64,000 nucleotides of DNA, from assembly GCF_949628215.1 (NCBI RefSeq), contig NC_134288.1:9679682-9743681 (forward strand). The letters are read 5' to 3'. Positions 1 through 11,384 of the stretch are shown one piece after another; within the stretch, counting starts at the first letter, position 1; each line of letters opens with the position of its first letter. The position numbers and the translations under genes are program-made. The notes under the pieces are model-generated. The model did not search any database and was not told the DNA's origin. It saw nothing but the letters and a program-made list of their open reading frames with translations. This stretch comes from Phalacrocorax aristotelis. Lineage: Eukaryota > Chordata > Aves > Suliformes > Phalacrocoracidae.

Positions 1-855
1 CCCCACTACGGCTACTCTAAAAGTCTTAGCTCAAAACCATTTCCATTTCTACCTCCGCCTGACATCAACAGCTACAACGCTACAAGCCCTAAATCTCCAG
101 CTCTCAACAGGCTATGAAAGATCTATCAGCTGTGTCCCTGCAAATGCCTTCTCCCCAGCAGTTCACACAAAGACAGGCTGAAGAGGCAGCTGCCATGTTA
201 AAACATGCCCCCACTGTGCTGCTCTAGCACCAAAGAGATCCAGGTGCCCTCAGCACTGCTGTGAAGCAGGTATGAAATCTCTTTCAACAGGGGAATGGAA
301 ACAGGCACTGAGGTGACACGGGTCTAGTAAGGCAACAGCAGTACTCGATAAAACCCAGAGCTCATTTCCAGTCCTGAGCTTTACCTTGCACTCCCTTTTC
401 AGGGACCGTGACATCCCTGACAATACTTTGCACTTAAAAAGAGCTTATGGTCAGTTTTGGACAAGAAGTTTCACAAGGTAAAATTTAAATTTAACAGAAA
501 AAAAAAAAAGAAGAGGAAATCTGAGCCGCTGCTTCATCACAATTGCTGGTGAACCCCAAATAGTGAGAACGGAGGGCTATATAAACTACATCTTAAAAAC
601 TATATATAGTTTATAGTTTCCTATAAACTACTTGATTTAAAATTTCTTTTCTGTCTGACCTCATGCTGGAAACACAGGAGAAGTCAAGCAGAGAAGTCTG
701 GAAGTGACTGCGAAGAGTGTCATAGGGCCGAAGCAGGTGTGCGGCCACCTGGCAGTGTGCTCTGCAGGCAGGAGAACACTGTTAGCACCGAGTGGTCCCT
801 CGGCACAGCACCAAGCTCAGATCCCTGAGAACTATGGAACCCATTCCTCTTTTGG
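1..855 (-). other. POFUT1: POFUT1 3' untranslated region (continues off the left edge)
   Basis: This stretch lies directly downstream of the POFUT1 stop codon on the minus strand and holds no believable coding exon. I saw no minus-strand AATAAA or ATTAAA hexamer, so the transcript probably runs past the left edge. An AT-rich patch at about 578-630 carries nested palindromes and is reported as a finding. The extent of the UTR is inference; only the stop at 856-858 is certain. Confidence 0.5.
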
Positions 856-3800
856 TCAGAATTCATCCCGTAATCTTGGTGGGTGGTCCATGCCAAAAAA
901 TGAAGAGGGCTTTCCATGCACATCACGCTCTCGTTTCACAAAGGCAGTAAACGAAGAGACACAGTTCCCAATAAAATGATCGGACTGGCCAAGAATGTAC
1001 AAATCAATCTGCGGCACTTCTGGCTGCAAGCTAACAACCTTGATCTGCAGGGAAAGAAGGAAAGCACATGAATCCAGTCATCTATTATTACAATCCAAAT
1101 GCCTTGGCACAATACTAGAAATTGGACTATGCAACAAAAAGAGTGGATTCTGTCTTAAGTTGCCTTATGAACTCATTTATAAATAAATGTCAAAACATAG
1201 GTTTATCTACTTGAAGTCTTTTTCAAGGAGAAATTTACTACCGTGCAGGATAATGCTCTTCAACCTCTAGGAAAGGAAGAGTTTTTCAGTATCATTCTTA
1301 TTGCTATGAGCAAAATTTACTTTGAGATACCAATATTTGTCTGTGAATAATGTATTACACAACTGCCTGCCTGCTGTCCGTGGCAGCAACGGGCCAGAAT
1401 CCAAGGAAGTTTTTTATTAAAGTACCCCTGCCAGACAGGTTCCTGACAGACTTACCTTTCCTTGGAAGAATTGCTGTATTTCCGTTGTGTAGGGCTCAGA
1501 ATCAGTAGCGATATAAACAGATTTAGCTTCTGTCTTTTTCACCCAGAGCTTGAGAGCACGCTTGATCTCTCTGAGGTCTGGCAGGCACATGTCCATGGTA
1601 AGGGGGACCGCAGCACTGCGGTCGTAGCCCACGCACTGAGGTGAAGCCATGAAGTGTGGCCCGGCCGTCCCGTCCTTTAACATATTGCAAGCATTTTTCT
1701 ATTGAAAGCAGAAAAGAGAAAATAGCAAGTTTAAACGGCAAGTGTGACAAAACACCACCACATCCCCCACCTCTGCCAGCAGCGTTACAGCCTGTTCAGA
1801 AGGGGAATCCCAACAGCATGGCTAACGCACAGCGGGTTACTGAATGCCAACAGGGTTTGGGCTGCCACCCCAGAAGCACAGCTCCTCTTCAGGCAGCTTC
1901 TTCCACAGAGCGTCATCCACCAGTCTGTAGCAATGGCACAGGCTACTGTAACCAGCCTCACACTGGAACCGTACCCAGTCTGAGCCAATCCTCAGATGAA
2001 TTCCTACGTAGGGCCTGACCAGCAGAGAATTAATGTAGGCTTCTCCTTTCTTCACCATTTCCTCAGACCACACAATATACTTATGGAGGGGGCGGTGCTC
2101 CTCCAAGACTGGGAACTGGGCCGGAGCTCCAGGTAAAGCGAGTACAGGATGCTCAGATGGTGGAAACCTACAGAAAAAAACCCAGCAGACTGAAACATGA
2201 CATAATCTCGCATACATCGTCTTGCACAAAGACCTCGGTTCAAGGTTAGAATGGAAACTATGAACAGCCTGAAATACACAGCATCTATTGCTCCAAATTT
2301 ACCCAGGATGAATTTTAACTATTTTGCCACATGAACAGAACACTGAAGCAAAACTCAGGTATTGTGTTTTACCCTCAGACCGGGTAATAAATGGATTAAT
2401 ATTATTTGGCAGACAAAAGAGAATAATCTCACACGTGTAGCAATGAGAGCTTAGGTAGGTTTTCACCCCAGACTAGAGCAATTCTGTCACCCAAACGCAC
2501 TGATACAACTAAAGTGACTCTGAAAACATAAGGTAAGCAGCAAAACACAGTTCACAATCAGCAAGTGAGAACCAAATTATTTTTGAAGAATAATTACATA
2601 TGTAATCAATAAATACTGTAACTCAACATTACTGGCTCAGAAATCAATCAGCCTAACAGAGCTCACAGGAAGATATTGTGCAGTGAATATTTAATGAAAA
2701 AGCATTAAGATTTTTTGCTAACTAACCACTTCAATCTCTCCCCCAAAATGCAAAGGCTTTATATAGCGACTAGCACAACTGTTTTTGTGAGTTATCCTAC
2801 AGTATCATACCAGCACTTTTCCATCTCGCTACCTTTGGATCCAATGGTCCTTGTACGCAGAACTAAAGGAGATTCCCTTGAAGAGCTCAGACTTATCAAA
2901 ATTCACTTGGAACTGATCCCAGAAGGGACCAAATGGATTTCCATCCTGTAAAGGAACAACGAGTGTTCATTCAGTCCACATGCAGAGCCTGAAAGGCAGG
3001 CCTAGCGAGATCCCGGGGTGCCAAGTTGAAGAGTTTTTCTGTTACAGGAAGAAAGCAGACCAAATACAACAGCCTGTTTGTCACATATCAGCTCCACAGA
3101 CAGGAGAGAGTGAAACACATCAAGGAAAGTTAACTGAGAACTAATGCAAAGGCTGTCTTAAAAGAATGGCACAGCTCTCGAAACTTGTATTTAAAATAGG
3201 TTGCCTTAAAACCAGCTGGACAATTGTACCACAGACACGAAATGGGCAGAAACCAGTAGGAGATCAGCTTTGTTGTTACAGATCCCTTCTCCTTACAGTC
3301 ACAATCAACTCTGAAGTGATAAAACCTACTTTCGTAGACCATCTTCCTGAAACGCAAGCATTTGCTGACAAAGAAAGGCAGGAAGGCGCAGCAGGCCACA
3401 CAGATAAGCGGTGAAAGGAACACCATGAGGATTGGGGTGGATAACTCTTAAATTTGCAAATAAACGGCGACCAGACCAGGTCAGTCATTCCTTTTAGAAC
3501 AGCAGCAGAATTACACAGCACCCGGGGGGACGGGAGGAACTCACCTTCATGGGACAGGTGCTTTTGTCAGCACTTCTCTGAGCTGCCGCTTCGAAGCAGT
3601 AAGCCACCCGCTTGCCAGGAGGCCAGTGAACGGGCGCCAGCTTCTCCATGAAGTCCTCCAGGCTGAGGACGCGGTGGTAGCGCAGGAGCGGATCCAGCCT
3701 GAAGTACTCCGTGTAGGGGACGTGGAGCTGGGGACAACAGGAACCACCTCAGCCCCGGGTCGCGGAGCCTTCCCCCGCGGCCCGCGTCCCCGCGGGGAGA

Positions 3801-4167
3801 GGCCGGACCCCGGCCCGCCGCCCCCTCCCCGCCCGCCGCCGGGGGCTCACGTTGGTGTAGGGCGGGCGGTGGTGGCGATACTCGATCCACGGCGGCACGG
3901 CCAGGGTCCGGTTGAGGGCTCGGGCGAAGGCCAGGGCGCCGAGGAAGTGTTCGGCCTGGTTCCCGAACCGGCCTGCGAGAGGGGCGAGAGTGGGGCTCAG
4001 CTGGGGGCTCCACTGGGGGCTCCGCGCCGGGGCCTCCGCGGCGGGAATGTCTCACCCATGCAGGGACAGTAGAGCAGGTAACCGGCCGCGTCCCACACAG
4101 GCGCTGCGCCGCCTGCCGCCGCCATCACCGAGAAGAGAAGGACAACGAACGGCGGCGGAGCCGCCAT
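856..4167 (-). CDS. POFUT1: GDP-fucose protein O-fucosyltransferase 1, 7 coding exons, 384 aa
   Basis: The enzyme adds O-fucose to Ser/Thr in EGF-like repeats of Notch and related proteins in the endoplasmic reticulum. Coding exons on the minus strand are 4056-4167, 3851-3972, 3545-3727, 2833-2945, 1975-2167, 1456-1698 and 856-1044. All have GT/AG borders and sum to 385 codons including the stop; human is 388 aa. The start at 4165-4167 gives a hydrophobic signal peptide of about 23 residues. Residues 234-241 (HLRIGSDW) carry the His and Arg of the GDP-fucose site. The C-terminus RDEF is the known KDEL-like ER retrieval signal. The first sequon (Asn58-Arg-Thr) is kept, but the position of the second human sequon is Asp156. 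The neighbour PLAGL2 is head-to-head across a shared CpG island. Confidence 0.97.
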
Positions 4168-4700
4168 GATGGCCTGGCGGAGGTCAAGGAAAGGCGGCCC
4201 CATCCCGGCATGCCCCGGGTCCCGCCGGAACGGCTTCTCTAGCGAGAAGCGGCCACCATCGAGGCGGAAGCGGGAGAGTGACGTCATTCCCACAATGCCC
4301 CGCACAATGGGGCCGCCGCGGCCTGGGCCGGAGCCGCGCCCGGCGGGGCCCGGGGGAACGGGGTGAGTTCGGGGGGAGGCGGGGGCGAGGGCGAGGGGCG
4401 GCGTCACGGCGGCGACACCCTCCCCTCGGCGGCGGGGTCCCCTCAGGGGAGGGGGGGCGTGGGAGGAGGAGGAAGAGGAAGGGGGGACATAGGCCGGGCC
4501 CGCCTCTCCCCCTCCCTCCCCTCAGGGCTGCGCCATGGTAACGGGAGGGGGGAGCCGGCACATGTGCTCCCCGGCACCGGCCGCCGACCCTTCCCCGGGG
4601 ATGGGGGTGGCTCCTGTTTCCCTGCCGGTGAAAACGGCACGGCCGCGCTCTGCCCTGGGGGCTTTGCAACCGCTTTGGGGCTGGGTGAGTGAGAAAAAGC
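3740..4700. promoter_or_regulatory. CpG island, shared promoter of POFUT1 and PLAGL2
   Basis: The region is strongly GC- and CpG-rich, in contrast to the AT-rich flanks. It covers POFUT1 exons 1 and 2 and the space between the divergent genes. A perfect palindromic CRE (TGACGTCA) lies at 4279-4286, about 110 bases upstream of the POFUT1 ATG. A plausible splice donor on the plus strand at 4363 (GGTGAGTT context) could end a noncoding first exon of PLAGL2. Shared promoter use is inferred from divergent arrangement and matches the human locus. Confidence 0.75.
4320..4362 (+). other. PLAGL2: candidate noncoding first exon of PLAGL2
   Basis: GC-rich sequence ends in a strong donor (GTGAGTTC at 4363), oriented toward PLAGL2 and divergent from POFUT1. 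PLAGL2 in other vertebrates has a noncoding first exon next to POFUT1. The left boundary is a guess, and the exon could end at another donor in the island. Confidence 0.35.
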
Positions 4701-7700
4701 GGGTTCTTCGTAGCATAGGTAAATCATCCAGGAGTTACGTTGGTTTTTGGGGCTTTCCCGGTGGTGCAGGGAAGGGGTTTGGGCTTTTAAAAGTTGGCTG
4801 ATGTCGTGTCAGGGAAGCAGAGGGTGAAAAGGATGTGGGAAAATCATCCTTAGGGAATGGCGTGTCCGGTTACATCCTATGGGAAAGGTGGAGCAGCTTT
4901 TCCCTGGGCTTTAAAAGTAAATGCAAACTTTACACGAAGTTTTACCAAAACCTGTAGGTGATCAAGTGGGGGAAACATACTGAGGCTTGAGCTGCTCAAC
5001 TAGAAAAATGAACCTGTTTGGATGTAAAAACTACATATCTAGAAACGGCCGAAGTCACTTCAAGAAAGTAATGGTTTTCCTAGGGGAAATCAGGGAATCT
5101 AATGACACGTGAGTTGGTGTTCGTGACTGTCGGTCAATGTGTGGGAGAGTGATTTTTACATCCAGGTGTGTCATTGGTAAGGCTGGTACTGTGCATCTAG
5201 GTCTGGTATCCGCTCTTCCTCCCTGAAAATGAAAAAAACTCGATATTGGAAAATGGTAGAGGATGTAGAAAAGTCACAAAAGTGATCCAAGGACTGGAAG
5301 CAGAGCCTTGTAGTCAGCAGTTGGAGCTGGGCTTGATCAGAACACTGTAAGGAAAGTAGGGGGTGATTTTGTTATGCTGCATGGGGGCTTTGAAAGACTT
5401 GCTCTGAGGGACATTGCTGCAGCGGTTTAAGGAGTTATGGTCATTGGTCGTCATGTAGGAAAGAAAATAAATGCGTGAGCGCACCCACGCCCCAGGCGGG
5501 CTGGTGCCAGGCCTGATGCTGCAGCTGGGATCGCTGCAGAAGCTGGGTCTGAGGCACGACACCGCGCTGAGGCTGAGTGCCTGTCGTGGATCCTGGCCTC
5601 TGCCTTCTGCCACGTAGCTGGTACCTTCTGTTGCGCAAATTTAAGCTTTAATAACTTAAAATAGCTTAGCAAACCTGAGTGGGGGACTGATCTGGCTGGG
5701 GGAGGGAAAAATTAAAAAGAAATTACTTTTCATCTGAGTGGGGTACTTCAGCCACACCAGTGTCCAGCTGTGAAACATCCAGGCCATTGCAGTGTAGCAG
5801 CTGGTGGTGAGGACTGAGGGGACATGCAGGAGTCCTGAGGCCAGCTTTTCTGTCCCTGCAGGAAGAAAAGCAACAGTACTAGAGCAGCTCCTTAGCAGAG
5901 GCACAGCAGGACTCAGCAGGTAGAAGCCAAGGACAGACAGATACAAATCAGTCACAAGAAATGTCCTCTAGAAAAGAGAAACCGCAGCTCCACAATGCAG
6001 GGGCTGGTCAGGCAGCCTGTCAGGCCCCCTGTCCCTGCCACTGCATGACAGTTTTGCTGTTTGTCCTGTCAGAGAATTCATTCAGGCTCCTTTTTTATTT
6101 TTTCATGATTATTTTTAACCCAGGCAGCTCCCTGATCTGGTTCCCAGCCTTGGTCACAAGGTTTTCCCGCGCAGCCAAGGAATGGTGTTCTGTGTCACAG
6201 GAGTGACTTTGAGGGGCAGAAACTCTGCAGAAATGCTGTATCATTGAATGATACTTTGAGAAGTATTAAACAGTGGAACAAAGTGTCAAAGCAGGTGCCG
6301 GACTCTATCCCAGGGACTTTCTGTGAAGCTGAGAGCTTTTTTTACTATGTACCAACTCAGACCTACCTCATTGTTTTCTGTGCAATGACAAGTGGCTGGA
6401 ATCTCATGGGTAGCAAACGATCCATCTGCTTAGATGAGCTCTTATAGCTTGAATTTGCACAAACCTTATGACTGTAGTAATGAAATAGTTCATATAAGTT
6501 GGCAGCCAGTGGGAATCCAGCTCTTGGGTGGATCGTGTTTTTTTTCCAGCTCTGTGTTCACACTGCCAACCTCTCAACCTTTGTAGAACTGAAGTAGGGG
6601 AGGATTTATCTGGTGATGGGATTTATCTGCTTTCTGTAACCGACTTATCTGACCTTTCTGGAGCTGCATAGGCTAGGCACATATTTTCAGCACTAGTACA
6701 AAACTTTCCAAGATAACCAGGTCTCCCAGTGCCGGTACCAAGGCTGTGATGTACAAGATGTTCTCTGAACAGGTGTGGGTGAAGTGTTTCGAGACAGTTC
6801 CTCTCTGTTGGCTACAAAGTTACAGTGAATAGGGAGCACTTTGGAAACATTCTTTGCGGAAATGCTACTAAGAAAGTGAATGAGTTTTTAAAAATGTAAA
6901 TGTGTAGATCATGCAGAGAATTTTGTAGCCAAGCATGAACTATGTTGTTCACCTTCCACTGCTACTGTGTTTCCCTAATACTATGCAAAACCCTCATCTT
7001 GTTTTTTCTTCCTTACTGTCAGTGTCCTACCACATGCATTTAGACTTAGAAACAGACCCAAATAGGTAGAGTCCTTTTTTCTTGCTAGAACCTTAAATTT
7101 TTACAGGAAAGCTGATGAATTTTTACAATAATCAATTACAGAAATTATCATGTCTTAACTAATTTGGATTTGGATTTCTGCTCTGGAGGTGATGGGTAGT
7201 TTATGTGCCTTACTATTAAAGACAGTGAAATTCAAACTCTGTCTTCTTTCAGGTAGCTTTGAAACTGGCACAGATGGCTGAGCTTGTTCAGAGGGAAAGA
7301 AGCAACTACGTGGCAAAACTGGCAGAGGCTCCCAGAACGTGTGCACAGCTCTGAAGCAGGAGGTAGAGAACACTTATCTTTTCCGGCACACATCTCATAC
7401 AGAGGTGAAATATTCAGAGTCTTAGACACCTACAGAGGAAGACTGCTCTGAACCGCAGGACTCCTGCACCTTGAGGGGTAGGAGCCGCTGTCACATCACA
7501 CTGGGTTGTACCAAAGTGTCACCTCAGCAGTTCTAGTCCTTTATTGTTCTGCTCTGCCTGAGTAGATTCAGCCTGTACAAAACCAAATTCTGTTCTTAAT
7601 GGACGTTTCCAAACCTCATAGTGACACTTTTTCTTGGAGTTGTCCCGTTCCCTGGCGTTTTCCATCCTGAGGGAACCATTCATGGCATTGTGAGCGATGG

Positions 7701-8853
7701 TGTAGTTACAGTTATTGTTATTTCAGCTATTCATAACGTTTCGCGGTGCACCTTCTTAATGGGGGTTGGTTAGTTCCCTCGTAGTTGCACATCCTGCCCA
7801 CAACTGGCACTCGTGTTGATGTGCAGGCAGGAAGTTCCTCCCTCTGAAGCAATCATGGAGTGAGAAAGAGCTTGAGGGTTTGATGCTATTTTAAGAAGAG
7901 TTTCTTAGGCAGCTAAATTCAGTGAGAGATATTTTTCTGAGGTTTTTATTTCAGCTAACTGTTTACCAGTTTAGATGTTGGTAGAACCGTGTAAAAATGT
8001 TGTACTTTACTAACAAGGTAAAGGCAACTGAAGAAAAACATGCTAAGAGAGATTAACGTACATTTTCATCAACGTGAAAGCCAGCAGAGGATACAGGAGG
8101 TATGTTTTGTTGAACAGGAAACAGTTTGAGCTTCCATTATCAATGGATGAAAGTATAAAAAGAAAAAAATGCTCATTGCTGTAGAAAACTTGCTAATCCA
8201 GAGAGGCAGAATCTGCCCCACATTAGAAAAGTGAAAATATGAGTAACCACACCCTGAAGAGAAGCTGCATCTGTTGCCTTCCTGAAAAAGGTGTGATGTT
8301 GCTGATAAGGGCAAGTTTTCTTCCCAGCCCTTTTGACCCATGTGTGGTAATCCACATTGGTTTGCTAGGAGATGGTCTTACCAGTGCACCAGGTTGGTAG
8401 CAAAGTAGATTAAAAAAAATACAAGAGAACCTTAGTTTCTCTGAGAAGCTCTAGAAGGGAATTCCATGTATGCAAAGGTCAAGAGCAAGTGAGAATAGAC
8501 TATGAAGAACATGAAAAAAGGGGATGAGAAGAGATCCACAAAACACACAGGGAAAGGTGAGGTAGGTAGAGCTACAAAGAGACACCTATCTACAATATTA
8601 CGGGAGAAAACACATGTAACAGGTAACATTGGCTCTTAAGAGTTGCAGAAATGCAATTCAGAATAAGTTTAACGTAATTTTATTCAGGTATCAGGTGTTA
8701 AGGGAGAAAAGAACAAAACATTCTGGAGATGGGAGTTTCCCATGTCTGTGAACACACATCTTCACATGTTTATAATGCTTGTTGAACGCTCACACATTTG
8801 TGTGCACAGGTGAAGGATGCGGTGTCTTAACACCAACCCTTCTGTGATTTCAG
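4701..8853 (+). other. probable PLAGL2 intron 1; nothing else seen
   Basis: Sequence between the CpG island and the first PLAGL2 exon that contains coding bases. It has ordinary composition, only short random open frames and no recognisable repeat family. It is intronic if the noncoding first exon lies in the CpG island. Confidence 0.5.
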
Positions 8854-8986
8854 ATGAAGATGTTTTGCTATTAAAGCAGGTTGGTCACAGAGGGTTCCAA
8901 CAGAAAACTGCACCAGGACGACATCACGACAAGACACCTGCAGGCTCGAGTTCTGCTTGACATGGCCATGTTCTACTAGACCTGCC
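8854..8986 (+). other. PLAGL2: PLAGL2 5' untranslated segment with two tiny upstream ORFs
   Basis: A good acceptor (pyrimidine-rich tract ending TTTCAG at 8851-8853) starts this exon. Its first bases are ATG. Two short upstream frames are visible: 8854-8874 (six codons then TAA) and 8962-8979 (five codons then TAG, eight codon-lengths or fewer from the main ATG at 8987). The main start has a purine-poor but acceptable context and begins the conserved PLAGL2 N-terminus. Confidence 0.6.
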
Positions 8987-11384
8987 ATGACGGCATTTTT
9001 TCCTAGTGTTCCCAACTGGATTCAAGATGCAAAGCAGGAGGAGGAAGAGGCAGGCTGGAAATTAGCCCCCAGACCAAGAGGTGAAGAGACTGAAAGTCAG
9101 GGAAAATGCCAATGTGAAATATCAGAGACCTCCTTCACTAATGTGGACAAGCTGAGAACTCACACGCTTTCTCACACTGAGCAGAGACCATACAACTGCC
9201 CTCAGCTGCACTGTGGCAAAGCCTTTGCTTCTAAGTACAAGCTATATAGGTAGGTAACTGCCAAGTGCCCCTGCTGAACAGTGCTCCCCTACCAGAACGG
9301 CGGGGAAAACCCCTCTGTCGTGTTTTTTTGCTAGAATTTCTGAGAAGGTGGAGGAGGGGGAATGCCCTTGTTTCCTTCGCAAAGCAGTTGAGTCCCAGAC
9401 GTTGCCATACTTTGCATCTCTTTAAGTGCCTTCCAGAGAACCTCAGATAATACTTTATCCTGAGCTCAAGCTGTTTTCTATTTTACTGAGGAGGAAATTG
9501 AAGGAGAAAATGAAGTTCACACATTAAAAAACAAAATGAGAAGCAAGAATAGCATTCACATTTCATAAGCCCTACCTCTAACTTTAATCATAGGAATATT
9601 TCTAAAGCAGCTATTGTTCTAGCATGAGGAAGTAGAGTTCCTATTTATGTCCTGAAATGTAGCAGAGAATAATTAAATTATATGATCACTAGGAACTTGA
9701 AACTAGATGAACCGCAGTGTCAGAGAGTATAAGATACCAAGGTGAAATCAGTCCATGGTGGCTGTCAACAGACCTTGCCACAGTCTGATGCCTTCTAATG
9801 AAATAAAGCTGTCTCACCAGCAGATAAGCATTTCTTGTCATAAACTACTATGGTTTTCTTTGTCATTTCCCCCTTTGCTAGCCTCAACAGAGACAACAGG
9901 AGCTAAGTAGACGACTGAAGTGTACCTGTGCGGAGGTGATGCATTTTATGGTGGATGGGCACTGCTGAGACAGACTCTGTTGCTTGAAATGTTGTGCTTT
10001 TGTACCCGGAGAGTCCCTGCTGCCCAGGCTGTCAGGGCAGCATCCTTTAGTGGTGATAAAATGCAATCTGGGGTTTTTGTGGCATAAAGTGTAGAACATA
10101 AGGAAAATTTTAAAGTAGTGGGTTGGACACTAGTCTAAACTTTCCCCCTTTTCTCCCAAAAGGCATATGGCCACACACTCTGCTCAGAAGCCTCATCAGT
10201 GTATGTACTGCGAGAAGATGTTTCACCGGAAAGATCACCTTCGCAACCACCTCCAGACCCATGATCCCAACAAGGAGGCCCTCCACTGTCCTGAATGTGG
10301 CAAGAACTACAACACAAAACTCGGCTTCAGGCGACATCTGGCCATGCACGCAGCTGCCAGTGGTGATCTCAGCTGCAAGGTATGCCTCCAAACATTTGAA
10401 AATACCCAAGTCCTGCTGGAGCACCTCAAAGCTCATTCTAGGCGGGCTTCTGGTGGAGCGAAGGAAAAGAAGCATCCATGTGACCACTGTGATAGGCGCT
10501 TCTACACCCGGAAAGATGTGCGGAGACACTTGGTAGTGCACACGGGTCGGAAGGACTTCTTGTGCCAGTACTGTGCTCAGAGGTTTGGGCGGAAAGATCA
10601 TCTGACTAGGCACATGAAGAAAAGCCACTCCCAGGAACTGCTGAAGATTAAGACTGAGCCAGTTGACATGCTGGGTCTCCTAAGCTGCAGCTCATCTGTC
10701 GCAGTGAAAGAAGAGCTGAGTCCTGTCCTGTGTATGGCATCCAGAGACATGATAGGTGGTAAGAGCTTCCCTGGCATGCTGCCTGTGGGCATGTACAGCA
10801 CACATCTCCAAACCATGCCAAGCTCAGGGATGCCCCATTCTTTGGTTCCTAATTCTCTTCCAATGGGAATGAGCTATCCTCTGGAGTCTTCTTCTCCCAT
10901 CTCCTCCCCACCGCAACCTCCTCCAAAGTATCAGCTTGGATCTACCTCATATTTGCCTGAGAAACTACCCAAAGTAGAGGTGGACAGCTTTTTGTCAGAC
11001 TTCCCTGGCAGCCTGTCTCTCTCATCTGGTGAGCCTCAGTCCTCTTCGCCTCAGCCGCCCCCCCTGGATGAGGCTTTGCTTTCCAAGAGCCCTGCTAACC
11101 TTTCAGAGGCTCTCTGTGCTGCTAACATGGACTTTTCTCATCTTCTTGGCTTCCTCCCCCTAAATCTTCCTCCTTGCAATCCACCTGTATCATCAGGGGG
11201 ATTGGTCATGGGCTACTCACAGGGGGAGACACAGCCACTGCTTACCACTTTGCAACACCAACCTCAAGAATCTCCTGGAGCTGGGGCCTCACTGAACTTT
11301 GGGCCTCTTCATTCATTGCCCCCTGTCTTCACCTCCAGCTTGAGCACAACCACGCTGCCACGTTTCCACCAGGCATTCCAATAA
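8987..11384 (+). CDS. PLAGL2: PLAG-like zinc finger transcription factor 2, 494 aa
   Basis: Nuclear C2H2 zinc finger activator of the PLAG family. The coding exons are 8987-9249 and 10163-11384, joined within an Arg codon (AG|G) to give 495 codons including the stop; human is 496 aa. Six good C2H2 fingers run from about residue 71 to 243, starting with Cys71/Cys76/His89/His93 and ending with Cys222/His243. A degenerate first finger at residues 41-63 keeps two His but has Cys-x-Cys. The known SUMO sites are all present: Lys251 in IKTE, Lys270 in VKEE and a PKVE motif further on. The C-terminal half is Ser/Pro-rich and ends TLPRFHQAFQ, as in PLAG1 and PLAGL2. PLAG1 is excluded by the divergent middle and by synteny with POFUT1 and TM9SF4. 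Confidence 0.97.
9250..10162 (+). other. PLAGL2 intron between the two coding exons
   Basis: GT at 9250 and AG at 10161-10162 flank about 0.9 kb of AT-leaning sequence. No repeat, RNA gene or open frame of interest was recognised. Confidence 0.85.
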
